A stretch of 64,000 nucleotides of DNA from NCBI RefSeq assembly GCF_036346855.1, contig NZ_CP107841.1:2856001-2920000 (forward strand), written 5' to 3'. The translations under genes were made by a program, and so were the position numbers. Under the pieces are notes generated by a model that saw nothing but the letters and a program-made list of their open reading frames with translations, was not told where the DNA came from and made no database searches. Position 1 is the first letter of the stretch; the number at the start of each line of letters is the position of its first letter. This document shows, in pieces, positions 8,758 through 16,731 of the stretch. The stretch is from Streptomyces europaeiscabiei. GTDB taxonomy: Bacteria > Actinomycetota > Actinomycetes > Streptomycetales > Streptomycetaceae.

Positions 8758-10119
8758 TCAGACCGCCGGGACGCAACGACCGTCTTCCGTGCGGTAGTTC
8801 CACTGCGCGCCGTTGCGCACGAGCTCCTTCACCGCGCCCACGAACCGCTCCACATGCTCGTCGGGGGTGCCCGCGCCGAAGCTCACCCGGATCGCGTTGA
8901 GGGACCGCTCACCGGGCGCGGCCTCGGGGGCGCCGCACTCGCCCTGGGTCTGCGGGTCGCTGCCGAGGAGGGTGCGGACGAGCGGGTGGGCGCAGAAGAG
9001 GCCGTCGCGTACGCCGATGCCGTACTCGGCGGAGAGTGCGGCGGCGAAGTGGGAGCTGTTCCAGCCCTCGACGACGAAGGAGAGGACTCCGACGCGCGGG
9101 GCGTCGTCCCCGAAGAGGGAGAGGATGCGCACCTCGGGCACCTCGGCGAGCCCGGCCCGTACGGCGTCGATCAGATACCGCTCACGGGCGACCAGCGTGT
9201 CGAACCCGGCCTCGGTGAGGGCCTTGCAGGCGGAGGCGATGGAGTAGGCGCCGATGACGTTCGGCGAGCCGGCCTCGTGGCGGGCGGCGCTCTCGTGCCA
9301 CTCCACGTCCACTCCCCCGTCCGACCGCCGGGTCACCTTGCGGCTGGCGCCGCCGCCCGCGAGGTACGGGGCGGCCTCGCGCAGCCAGTCGGCGCGCCCG
9401 GCGAGCACACCGGACCCGAAGGGCGCGTACAGCTTGTGCCCCGAGAAGGCGACCCAGTCCACGTCCAGCTCCCTTACGGAGACGGGGTGGTGGGGCGCGA
9501 GCTGGGCCGCGTCGAGCACGATCCGCGCGCCGTGCGCGTGCGCGGTGGCGGCCAGCTCACGCACCGGCCAGATCTCCCCGGTGACGTTGGAGGCACCGGT
9601 GACGCACACCAGCGCCGGCGCGTACGGGTCGCGGTCGGCCAGTGCGGTCTCCAGGGTGGCCACGGCCTCCTGGTGCGTACGCGGCGCGTCCAGGTACGTG
9701 ACCCGCGCGTTCCGCCAGGGCAGCAGCGAGGCGTGGTGCTCGGTCTCGAAGACGAAGACCTGGCAGTCGGCGGGGAGTGCCTGGGCCAGCAGGTTCAGGG
9801 AGTCCGTCGTCGAGCGGGTGAAGACCAGCTGGTCGTCGGCCCGGCAGTCGAGGAACTCCGCGACGGTGGTGCGGGCGTTTTCGAAGAGGTCGGTCGACAG
9901 CTGGGAGAGGTAGCCGGCGCCGCGGTGGACGCTGCCGTAGTAGGGCGCGTACGCCGCCACGTCGTCCCACACACGCTGCAGGGCCGGGGCGCTGGCGGCG
10001 TAGTCGAGGGCGGCGTAGGTGACCTCCCCGCCGGTGACGAGCGGGACGGTGACATCCCGGCCCAGAACGGGCAGCGGGGCGCAAACGGACCGGTCGGCGG
10101 CAACGGTGGAGACAGACAT
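8758..10119 (-). CDS. SufS-like class V PLP enzyme (cysteine desulfurase/aminotransferase)
   Basis: 453 residues of the fold-type I class V family. The PLP lysine is in FSGHKLYAPFG, the cofactor aspartate in RIVLDAAQLAPHH, and substrate-contact segments are TRSTTDSLN and ETEHHASLLPW. A cysteine in RDGLFCAHPL corresponds in position to the catalytic cysteine of SufS-type (group II) desulfurases, so release of sulfur from cysteine or a related amino acid is plausible. The 160-bp leader holds a SAM-IV-type riboswitch, which places the gene in SAM-repressed sulfur amino acid metabolism. ATG 10119 is preceded by GGGAG. It is distinct from the desulfurase-TusA fusion at 21584. Confidence 0.85.
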   Translation of the reverse strand: MSVSTVAADRSVCAPLPVLGRDVTVPLVTGGEVTYAALDYAASAPALQRVWDDVAAYAPYYGSVHRGAGYLSQLSTDLFENARTTVAEFLDCRADDQLVFTRSTTDSLNLLAQALPADCQVFVFETEHHASLLPWRNARVTYLDAPRTHQEAVATLETALADRDPYAPALVCVTGASNVTGEIWPVRELAATAHAHGARIVLDAAQLAPHHPVSVRELDVDWVAFSGHKLYAPFGSGVLAGRADWLREAAPYLAGGGASRKVTRRSDGGVDVEWHESAARHEAGSPNVIGAYSIASACKALTEAGFDTLVARERYLIDAVRAGLAEVPEVRILSLFGDDAPRVGVLSFVVEGWNSSHFAAALSAEYGIGVRDGLFCAHPLVRTLLGSDPQTQGECGAPEAAPGERSLNAIRVSFGAGTPDEHVERFVGAVKELVRNGAQWNYRTEDGRCVPAV

Positions 10120-10137
10120 GAGGAGCTCCCGTGAGAG

Positions 10138-10158
10138 GCATGCCGAAGCAAGGCATGC
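10138..10158 (-). promoter_or_regulatory. small hairpin just upstream of the SufS-like gene
   Basis: A perfect GCATGCC/GGCATGC stem with a 7-nt loop ends about 18 nt before the start codon, beside the ribosome binding site GGGAGCTCC. It could belong to the expression platform of the upstream riboswitch. That link is inference. Confidence 0.4.
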
Positions 10159-10274
10159 GGAAGAAGGAAAGAAGGGTGCGCGGAGGCGGGGCTCGGCAGC
10201 CCTATCGCATTCGCTTGCTCACGGAAGGCTCCCTCGAACGACCAGGACCCCTGGCGTATCCACTCAGAAGAGTG

Positions 10275-10397
10275 CGAGGGGTCCGCGCTTGCCGTAGACC
10301 TCGCTGCCTACGACCTGGTCTTCACCCGGGGCACCCCGCCACGGACGGAGGGTTGCCGGACAGTCGGCCGGGGCCTTGTGACTGTCACTCATGACCT
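10275..10397 (-). promoter_or_regulatory. SAM-IV-type S-adenosylmethionine riboswitch
   Basis: Read on the minus strand, the element begins GGTCATGAGTGACAGTCAC (10397-10379), continues with the core CCGGCAACCCTCC and then GGGGTGCCCCGGGTGAAGACC, and ends with a CGTAG...CTACG hairpin followed by GGCAAGCGCGGACCCC. These blocks, in this order, are those I recall for the actinobacterial SAM-IV class, including the 3' pseudoknot strand. It lies about 155 bp before the SufS-like start. Binding of SAM would be expected to reduce expression; the mode (transcription or translation) is not evident. Confidence 0.82.
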
Positions 10398-10531
10398 GCC
10401 GAAAAACGTACGTGAAGTGATCGCAGCGCCGCAACTTCTGTCCGGATGGCGGGATGCGCCTCATAGCTCGGGGGTTCGGGGCTGCATGGGTGGTGCGGGT
10501 GGGTGGTGCGGGTGGGTGGGTGGTGCGGGTT

Positions 10532-10689
10532 GGGGGCTGGTCGAGCAGTCCCCCGCGCCCCTGAAAGGCCGGGCCCGCGGGCCTGAAGAACCACGGCCCC
10601 GCGGGCCCGAAAGACGACGGGGGCTGCGCCCCCGAAAAGCGCGGGCGCATCCCCTGTCAGGGGCGCGGGGAACTGTGCGACCAGCCCCC
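10532..10689. repeat. palindromic intergenic repeat, copy 1
   Basis: Long inverted repeat. The left arm (10532-10564) begins GGGGGCTGGTC and contains CCCCGCGCCCCTGA; the right arm (10657-10689) is its near-perfect reverse complement, ending GCGACCAGCCCCC. Between the arms are GC-rich sub-hairpins with a GGGGCTGCGCCCC-like segment. It ends 17 bp from the trpD stop and fills most of the gap between the riboswitch and trpD. The remaining gap is a G/T-rich imperfect repeat (10490-10531). Confidence 0.85.
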
Positions 10690-10705
10690 ACCAGGCCCGC
10701 AGCCG

Positions 10706-11770
10706 CTACGCGTTGGTCGCCGCGACCCACCGCTCAAGAGCCCGCCGCGCCGCCCCGGAGTCGATCGACTCCGCCGCCTTCGCCATCCCGTCCCTCAGTT
10801 GCTCCGCCAGCGACCCGGAAGTCGGCTCCAGAGCAACCAACGCCGCCGCCGAGTTCAAGACAACCGCGTCCCGCACCGGCCCCGTCTCCCCGCCCAGCAA
10901 CCGCCGCGCGACATCCGCGTTGTACGACGCGTCAGCCCCCCGCAACGCCTCCACCGGCACCAGCTCCAGGCCCACGTCGCGCGGGTCGAAGGCCTCCTCG
11001 GTGACCTTGCCGTCCCTCACGACCCACACCCTCGACGTGGCCGTCGTCGTCAGCTCGTCGAGCCCGTCGTCGCCCCGGAAGACCAGCGAGGAGTTGCCGC
11101 GCTCGGCGAAGACGCCCGCCATGATGGGTGCCATCCGCGGATCGGCGACACCGACCGCCTGGGCGCGCACCTTCGCCGGGTTGGCCAGCGGCCCCAACGC
11201 GTTGAAGACGGTCCGGATGCCCAACTGCCCGCGTGCGGCGGCCACATGGCGCAGCGCCGGATGGAACTTCACCGCGAAGCAGAAGGTGATCCCGGCCTCC
11301 TCGGCGACCTCGGCCACCCGCTTCGGCGTCAGCTCCAGATTCACGCCCAGCTTCTCCAGCACATCGGACGCCCCGGATGCCGACGACGCGGCCCGGTTGC
11401 CGTGCTTGACGACCTTCGCGCCCGCACCGGCGACGACGATCGACGACATCGTCGAGATGTTGACCGTCTTGGCGCCGTCTCCGCCCGTACCGACGATGTC
11501 GACGGTCCTGCCCGCCACCTCGATCACATTGGCGTGCTCGTACAGCGCCTCGACGAGACCGGTGATCTCGTCGACGGTCTCCCCCTTGGCCCGCAGCGCC
11601 ACCACGAACCCGGCGATCTGCGCGTCCGTCGCCTCGCCGCGCATGATCTGGTCCATCGCCCAGAACGTGGCGCCGGCGTCCTGGTCGTGCCCGGACAGCA
11701 GCGCGTTCAGCACCGCGGGCCAGGAACGGCCCGCCGCGGTGTCGCCTCCAGCGGGGGTCACAGCGCTCAT
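10706..11770 (-). CDS. trpD: anthranilate phosphoribosyltransferase
   Basis: 354 residues, full length for TrpD. It transfers phosphoribose from PRPP to anthranilate, the second committed step of tryptophan synthesis. The PRPP-binding signature [14 protein letters not shown] is present, followed by [18 protein letters not shown] with anthranilate-contacting residues and [23 protein letters not shown] 11770 has GGAG 5 nt upstream. No trp neighbours are present, so it is a detached trp gene. I saw no Trp-rich leader peptide. Sequence upstream (11771-11861) contains only a possible TAGGGT -10 box. Confidence 0.96.
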   Translation of the reverse strand: MSAVTPAGGDTAAGRSWPAVLNALLSGHDQDAGATFWAMDQIMRGEATDAQIAGFVVALRAKGETVDEITGLVEALYEHANVIEVAGRTVDIVGTGGDGAKTVNISTMSSIVVAGAGAKVVKHGNRAASSASGASDVLEKLGVNLELTPKRVAEVAEEAGITFCFAVKFHPALRHVAAARGQLGIRTVFNALGPLANPAKVRAQAVGVADPRMAPIMAGVFAERGNSSLVFRGDDGLDELTTTATSRVWVVRDGKVTEEAFDPRDVGLELVPVEALRGADASYNADVARRLLGGETGPVRDAVVLNSAAALVALEPTSGSLAEQLRDGMAKAAESIDSGAARRALERWVAATNA

Positions 11771-11861
11771 AGCCGCTCCTGGGTGTCGTGGCCGCGGGCA
11801 GGGAATGCCACGCGGACCGTGAAATCACTGATGCGCCCACCCTATCCAGGTAGGAGCACGG

Positions 11862-11900
11862 CGCAGGGCCCCCGTCCGAAGATCGGACGGGGGCCCTGCG
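11862..11900. terminator. strong terminator after qcrB
   Basis: Perfect 18-bp inverted repeat (11862-11879 and 11883-11900) with a 3-nt loop, starting 25 bp past the qcrB stop. It should end the ctaE-qcrCAB transcript and insulate trpD. Confidence 0.85.
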
Positions 11901-11925
11901 ACCGTGGTGTGGCGAAGCGAAGGGA

Positions 11926-13566
11926 TCAGTGGTGGCCGTGGCCGCTCGTGATCTCCTTGTACTCCTCGACGGTGGGCTTGGCGATCTGGCTGTCCTCGCC
12001 GTAGTAGCCCTTGCTCAGCTTGGCGCGGAGCTTCGCGAGGCGTGTGATCTTGCGGGCGACACCGTTCTCGTCGACCGCGGCACCGATCTCGGTCGGCGCG
12101 TACTGCTCGTGCGCCGTGAGCGTGTGCAGCTGCTCCTGGCTGAGCGGCTCGTGGACCTCGATGAACTCACCGTGCGGCAGGCGCTTGATGATGCCGGTCT
12201 CCCGACCGTGCAGGACCTTTTCCTTGTCCCGGCGCTGCAGGCCGAGGCAGATGCGCTTGGTGACGACGAACGCGACGACCGGGGCCACGAAGAACGCGAT
12301 CCGGACGAACCAGGTGATCGAGTTGATCGACAGGTGGAAGTGGGTCGCCCAGAGGTCGTTTCCACCACCGATCAGCAGGACCATGTACCAGGTGATCCAC
12401 GCGACACCGAAGGCCGTACGGGTCGGGGCGTTGCGCGGGCGGTCCAGGATGTGGTGCTCGCGCTTGTCGCCGGTGACCCAGGACTCGATGAACGGGTAGA
12501 CCGCGATCGCGACCAGGACCAGCGGGAAGATGATCAGCGGGATGAACACGCCCAGGACGAGCGTGTGGCCCCAGAAGTTGATCTCCCAGCCCGGCATGAC
12601 ACGGATCAGACCCTCCGAGAAGCCCATGTACCAGTCGGGCTGGGCGCCGGTGGACACCTGGTCCGGCCGGTAGGGGCCCATGGTCCAGATCGGGTTGATC
12701 GTGGCGATCGCCGAGATCACCGCGATGACACCGAAGACCAGGAAGAAGAAGCCTCCGGCCTTCGCCATGTACACCGGGAGCAGCGGCATGCCGACGACGT
12801 TGTTGTTCGTCTTTCCGGGGCCCGCGTACTGCGTGTGCTTGTGGTAGAAGACCAGGATCAGGTGCGCCACCACCAGGCCGAGCATGATGCCCGGCAGCAG
12901 CAGGATGTGGACCGAGTAGAAGCGGGCCACGAAGTCGCCGCCCGGGAACTCTCCGCCGAAGAGGAAGAACGACAGGTACGTGCCGACGATCGGCACGGAC
13001 AGGACCGCGCCCTCCATGAAGCGGACACCGGTGCCGGAGAGCAGGTCGTCCGGGAGCGAGTAACCGGTGAAGCCGGTGAACATGCCGAGGACGAACAGCA
13101 GGAAGCCGAACAGCCAGTTGACCTCACGCGGCTTGCGGAACGCGCCCGTGAAGAACACGCGCATCATGTGCACGAACATGCCGGCGAGGAAGATCAGCGC
13201 CGCCCAGTGGTGGATCTGCCGGATCAGCAGACCACCGCGCACCTCGAAGGAGATGTGCATGGTCGAGTTGAACGCCTCGGACATCAGCTGGCCCTGCAGC
13301 GGGACGTAGCTGCCGTGGTACTCCACCTCGTTCATCGACGGGTGGAAGAACAGCGTCAGGTACACACCCGTGAGGATGATGATGATGAAGCTGTAGAGGC
13401 AGATCTCGCCCAGCATGAACGACCAGTGGTCGGGGAAGATCTTGCGCATGTTGGCCTTGGCCAGGGAGTAGATCCCGAGCCGGCCGTCGGCCCAGTCGGC
13501 GACGCGCTCGCCGGCCGGTGCCTTCTCGCGCTTGTCGCGCGCATCGGTGCTGGTCGTAGTACTCAT
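11926..13566 (-). CDS. qcrB: cytochrome bc1 complex cytochrome b subunit
   Basis: 546 residues. The N-terminal cytochrome b domain carries four heme-ligand histidines on paired helices (for example IRQIHHWAALIFLAGMFVHM and FYSVHILLLPG) and quinol-site segments such as GFTGYSLPDDLLSG. Extra C-terminal helices and a soluble tail of about 120 residues are characteristic of actinobacteria. It oxidises menaquinol and passes electrons to the Rieske protein and the diheme cytochrome QcrC in the bc1-aa3 supercomplex. The ATG overlaps the qcrA stop by 4 bp. The tail ends in a His-rich GHGHH. Confidence 0.97.
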   Translation of the reverse strand: MSTTTSTDARDKREKAPAGERVADWADGRLGIYSLAKANMRKIFPDHWSFMLGEICLYSFIIIILTGVYLTLFFHPSMNEVEYHGSYVPLQGQLMSEAFNSTMHISFEVRGGLLIRQIHHWAALIFLAGMFVHMMRVFFTGAFRKPREVNWLFGFLLFVLGMFTGFTGYSLPDDLLSGTGVRFMEGAVLSVPIVGTYLSFFLFGGEFPGGDFVARFYSVHILLLPGIMLGLVVAHLILVFYHKHTQYAGPGKTNNNVVGMPLLPVYMAKAGGFFFLVFGVIAVISAIATINPIWTMGPYRPDQVSTGAQPDWYMGFSEGLIRVMPGWEINFWGHTLVLGVFIPLIIFPLVLVAIAVYPFIESWVTGDKREHHILDRPRNAPTRTAFGVAWITWYMVLLIGGGNDLWATHFHLSINSITWFVRIAFFVAPVVAFVVTKRICLGLQRRDKEKVLHGRETGIIKRLPHGEFIEVHEPLSQEQLHTLTAHEQYAPTEIGAAVDENGVARKITRLAKLRAKLSKGYYGEDSQIAKPTVEEYKEITSGHGHH

Positions 13567-14618
13567 CCGCGCTCCCAGAAGGCAGGACCGACGGGCTCTT
13601 CGAAGTCGCTGACCGCTTCGAGGTAGCCGTCTTCACCGACGGTGATCCTCAGCTGCGGCAGGGCGTGACCCGCGGGGCCGAAGATGACCCGGCCGCCGTC
13701 GGCGAGGTCGAAGGTGGACTGGTGGCAGGGGCAGAGCACGTGGTGCGTCTGCTGCTCGTACAGGGAGATCGGGCAGCCCACGTGGGTGCAGATCTTCGAG
13801 TACGCGACGATGCCCTCGTACGACCACTCCAGCTCGCGCTTGTCCTTGATGTCGTCCGGCTGGATCCGGACGATCATCAGGGCGTCCTTGGCGATGTTCT
13901 TCTGGAAGTCGTGGTCGTGCTCGTCCAGGCCGTCCGGCATGGCGAAGGTCAGCGACCCGACCGCGACGTCCGAGGGACGCAGCGGCTCGTTGGTGTTCAT
14001 GTTGACGAGCTTCTTGCCCTTGGCCCAGGTGGTGTGCCGCAGCTTGGTGCCGGGCGCCGGACCGAGGCCGCCCAGCAGCATGACACCGGAGAGCGGGAAC
14101 AGGGACAGCGCGCCGAACATCGTGTTGCGGATCAGCTTGCGACGGCCGAGCGCGGACTCCTTGGCGCCGTCCGCGAAGTCGGCCAGGACCTTGGCCTTGA
14201 CCTCGGGCGAGGCCTCGATCGGGTGACGCTCGTCGGCGACCTCCACGTCCGACATCAGCGTGCGGGCCCAGTGGACCGCGCCCGCGCCGATGCAGAACAG
14301 CGACACGCCCAGCGTCATGCCCAGCGCGAAGTTCAGCGCGCTGATGTGGCCGATCGGGAAGACGTAGATCGACTTGTCGACGTCGATCGCCAGGTACGAG
14401 GCGATGAAGGCGACGGTGGCCAGCATCGACACCGTGAACAGCAGGGCGACCGTGCGCTCGGACCGCTTCGCAGCCCGCTCGTCGATGTCCTGGACACGGT
14501 GCTCGTGGGGCGGGAGGCCGGGGTCCGCGAAGGGGTTCTTCTCGTCCGCGACCTTGACCGCGCCGTGCGCGTCCTGCTCGATGGGCAGGTTCTCTTCTGG
14601 AATCTCTTGGCTACTCAT
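13563..14618 (-). CDS. qcrA: Rieske 2Fe-2S subunit of the bc1 complex
   Basis: 351 residues. The 2Fe-2S ligands are Cys277 and His279 (CTHVGC) and Cys296 and His299 (CPCHQS); Cys282 and Cys298 would form the stabilising disulfide. Three membrane segments are present, as in other actinobacterial Rieske proteins. A twin arginine (Arg159-Arg160) precedes the third helix, in line with the known mixed Sec/Tat insertion of Streptomyces Rieske proteins. It relays electrons from menaquinol at QcrB to QcrC. Start and stop each overlap a neighbour by 4 bp (ATGA), so qcrCAB is tightly coupled. Confidence 0.97.
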   Translation of the reverse strand: MSSQEIPEENLPIEQDAHGAVKVADEKNPFADPGLPPHEHRVQDIDERAAKRSERTVALLFTVSMLATVAFIASYLAIDVDKSIYVFPIGHISALNFALGMTLGVSLFCIGAGAVHWARTLMSDVEVADERHPIEASPEVKAKVLADFADGAKESALGRRKLIRNTMFGALSLFPLSGVMLLGGLGPAPGTKLRHTTWAKGKKLVNMNTNEPLRPSDVAVGSLTFAMPDGLDEHDHDFQKNIAKDALMIVRIQPDDIKDKRELEWSYEGIVAYSKICTHVGCPISLYEQQTHHVLCPCHQSTFDLADGGRVIFGPAGHALPQLRITVGEDGYLEAVSDFEEPVGPAFWERG

Positions 14619-15424
14619 GACTTCTTGGCCTTTGCGGTCCGAGCGGCGACCCAGACGGCGACGGCGATCAGTGCGCCGAGCCCGAACACCCAGCTGAAGA
14701 GACCTTCGCTGACCGGGCCGAGTCCGCCGAGGCTGAGGCCACCGGGCTCCACGGTGTCGCCGCTGTTGACCGCGTCGAGGTACGCGATGATGTCCTTCTT
14801 GTTCTCCTCCGACAGCGTGGTGTCGGGGAAGGACGGCATGTTCTGCGGGCCGGTCTCCATGGCCTCGTAGATGTGCTTCGGGTCGACACCCTCAAGGTCC
14901 GGCGCGTACTTGCCCTCGGACAGCGCACCGCCCTTGCCGGTGAAGTTGTGGCACTGCGCGCAGTTGGTGCGGAAGAGCTCGCCGCCCTCGGCGATGTCCG
15001 CACCCTCGGGGTCGTACGCGTTCTCGCTCGGGACCTCCGGGCCGGCGCCCAGGGAGGCGATGTACGCCGCGAGCTGGTCGATCTCGGCCTGCGAGTAGAC
15101 GACCGGCTTCTTCGGGATCTGCGCGCCCGGCTGCTGGGCCGGCATACGGCCGGTGCCGACCTGGAAGTCGACGGCTGCCGCGCCCACACCCACCAGAGGC
15201 GGACCGTCGGTGGTGCCCTGACCGCCGGTGCCGTGGCAGCTTGCGCAGCCTACGGCGTAGAGCTTCTTGCCCTCCTCGATGGTGAGGGTCTGGGCGGTTT
15301 CATCGGCCTGCGCCTTTTCCGCGGGGGCGAAGGCGGTGTACAGCCCCGCGCAGGCCGCCAGCGCGATGAATAGGACGACGACCGCCGCCAGCGGATGGCG
15401 TCGTCGTGCGGAGAGCTTTTTCAC
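14615..15424 (-). CDS. qcrC: diheme cytochrome c subunit of the bc1 complex
   Basis: 269 residues. An N-terminal signal/anchor is followed by two c-type heme motifs, CASCH (Cys60-His64) and CAQCH (Cys155-His159), and a C-terminal membrane anchor ending in a basic tail. In actinobacteria this diheme subunit replaces soluble cytochrome c and hands electrons straight to the CuA centre of the aa3 oxidase. GTG 15424 follows ctaE after a 98-bp gap. The 3' end overlaps qcrA by 4 bp. Confidence 0.97.
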   Translation of the reverse strand: MKKLSARRRHPLAAVVVLFIALAACAGLYTAFAPAEKAQADETAQTLTIEEGKKLYAVGCASCHGTGGQGTTDGPPLVGVGAAAVDFQVGTGRMPAQQPGAQIPKKPVVYSQAEIDQLAAYIASLGAGPEVPSENAYDPEGADIAEGGELFRTNCAQCHNFTGKGGALSEGKYAPDLEGVDPKHIYEAMETGPQNMPSFPDTTLSEENKKDIIAYLDAVNSGDTVEPGGLSLGGLGPVSEGLFSWVFGLGALIAVAVWVAARTAKAKKS

Positions 15425-15522
15425 GGATTACCCCGGTGTCAGGATCTTCTGCGTCGGTGCTTCTGGAAGGGTCGTTCTCGGTGCGCGGCAGGCGTACGGT
15501 CCGCCCGGCCCGGCCGCCCGAT

Positions 15523-16143
15523 CTACTTGATCATGTAGATCGTGGCGAAGAGGCCGATCCAGACGACATCGACGAAGTGCCAGTAGTAGGACACGACGAT
15601 GGCCGCGGTCGCCTGCTCGTGGGTGAACCTCTTGGCCGCGTAGGTGCGTCCGAGGACCAGCAGGAAGGCGATGAGACCGCCCGTCACGTGCAGGCCGTGG
15701 AAGCCGGTGGTCAGGTAGAACACCGAGCCGTACGGGTCGGACGAGAGCGACAGGCCCTCGTGCTTGACCAGCTCGGTGTACTCGAAGACCTGACCACCGA
15801 TGAAGACCGCACCCATCACGAACGTGACGATGAACCACATCCGGAGCTTCTTCACGTCCCCGCGCTCGGCGGCGAACACGCCGAGCTGGCAGGTGAGGGA
15901 GGAGAGCACCAGGATCGTGGTGTTGGTCGCCGAGAACGGGAAGTTCAGGGTGTCGGCCTTCTCGGCCCAGAAGTCCGGACCGGTCACCGATCGCAGGGTG
16001 AAGTACATCGCGAAGAGGGCCGCGAAGAACATCAGCTCGGAACTCAACCAGATGATGGTTCCGACGCTGGTGAGGTTCGGCCGGTTGACCGACGGGTGCG
16101 CGTGCCCGGTTTCTACTGTCGTTGCTGTCGCCACGACCGACAT
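15523..16143 (-). CDS. ctaE: cytochrome c oxidase subunit III
   Basis: 206 residues with five hydrophobic helices. Subunit III signatures are [20 protein letters not shown] near the N-terminus and [17 protein letters not shown] and [15 protein letters not shown] towards the end. It belongs to the aa3 oxidase but is transcribed with qcrCAB rather than ctaCDF, the usual streptomycete arrangement. It is divergent from the small receiver-like gene at 16310; the 166-bp gap must hold both promoters, but I could not pick one with confidence. Confidence 0.96.
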   Translation of the reverse strand: MSVVATATTVETGHAHPSVNRPNLTSVGTIIWLSSELMFFAALFAMYFTLRSVTGPDFWAEKADTLNFPFSATNTTILVLSSLTCQLGVFAAERGDVKKLRMWFIVTFVMGAVFIGGQVFEYTELVKHEGLSLSSDPYGSVFYLTTGFHGLHVTGGLIAFLLVLGRTYAAKRFTHEQATAAIVVSYYWHFVDVVWIGLFATIYMIK

Positions 16144-16309
16144 TATGTCGGTCGCTTATCCCGCCCTCACTCCCGGGGGTGCCGTTCGGAGTGTTGCTCC
16201 CCTCCGTACCGGTGCTGACGTGGTGTTCGAGGGAGTAGCATCCGCGCATCGGGCCCTGTCCGTCTTGTTGTGCGTACGACGTCTGAGTCTTCTGCGTAAC
16301 GGAGGAACA

Positions 16310-16711
16310 ATGCAGCCGACCGCCACGGTGCTGGTGTACAGCGACGACTCGGGCACCCGGGAGCAGGTGCGGTTGGCCTCCGGCCGACGACCTGCCGCCG
16401 ATGTGCCCCAGGTCGAGTTCTTGGAGTGCGCCACTCCGGCCGCCGTCATCAAGGAGCTGGACAAGGGCGGGATCGATGTCTGTGTGCTCGATGGTGAGGC
16501 GGCGCCCATGGGAGGCATGGGGGTGTGCCGGCAGATCAAGGACGAGATCTTCGAGTGCCCGCCCGCTCTGGTGCTGATCGGGCGGCCGCAGGACGCGTGG
16601 CTCGCGACCTGGAGCCGGGCGGACGCGGCGGTGACGCTGCCGGTGGAGCCGGTCGAGTTCGCGGCGGCGCTGGCTTCGCTGCTCCGGAGGAAGCAGGCGT
16701 TGAGCGCCTAG
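16310..16711 (+). CDS. receiver-like (CheY-fold) protein of unknown role
   Basis: 133 residues. The sequence follows the alternating beta/alpha pattern of a response-regulator receiver: TVLVYSDDSG at strand 1, DVCVLDGEAAPMGGMGVCRQ around the phosphoacceptor loop, PALVLIGRPQD at strand 4, and a C-terminal helix LASLLRRKQALSA. An aspartate (VLDGEA) sits where phosphorylation would occur, but the acidic pair and conserved lysine are not clear, so it may be a pseudo-receiver. ATG 16310 has GGAGG 5 nt upstream. It sits between the two halves of the respiratory cluster, which suggests but does not show a link to oxidase function. Confidence 0.75.
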   Translation: MQPTATVLVYSDDSGTREQVRLASGRRPAADVPQVEFLECATPAAVIKELDKGGIDVCVLDGEAAPMGGMGVCRQIKDEIFECPPALVLIGRPQDAWLATWSRADAAVTLPVEPVEFAAALASLLRRKQALSA

Positions 16712-16731
16712 ACCCCTGAGGGGGCGCGGCC

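Noticed and set aside
11771..11861. Tryptophan attenuator before trpD
   Set aside because: No short Trp-rich leader peptide or alternative hairpins; the strong hairpin nearby belongs to the end of qcrB.
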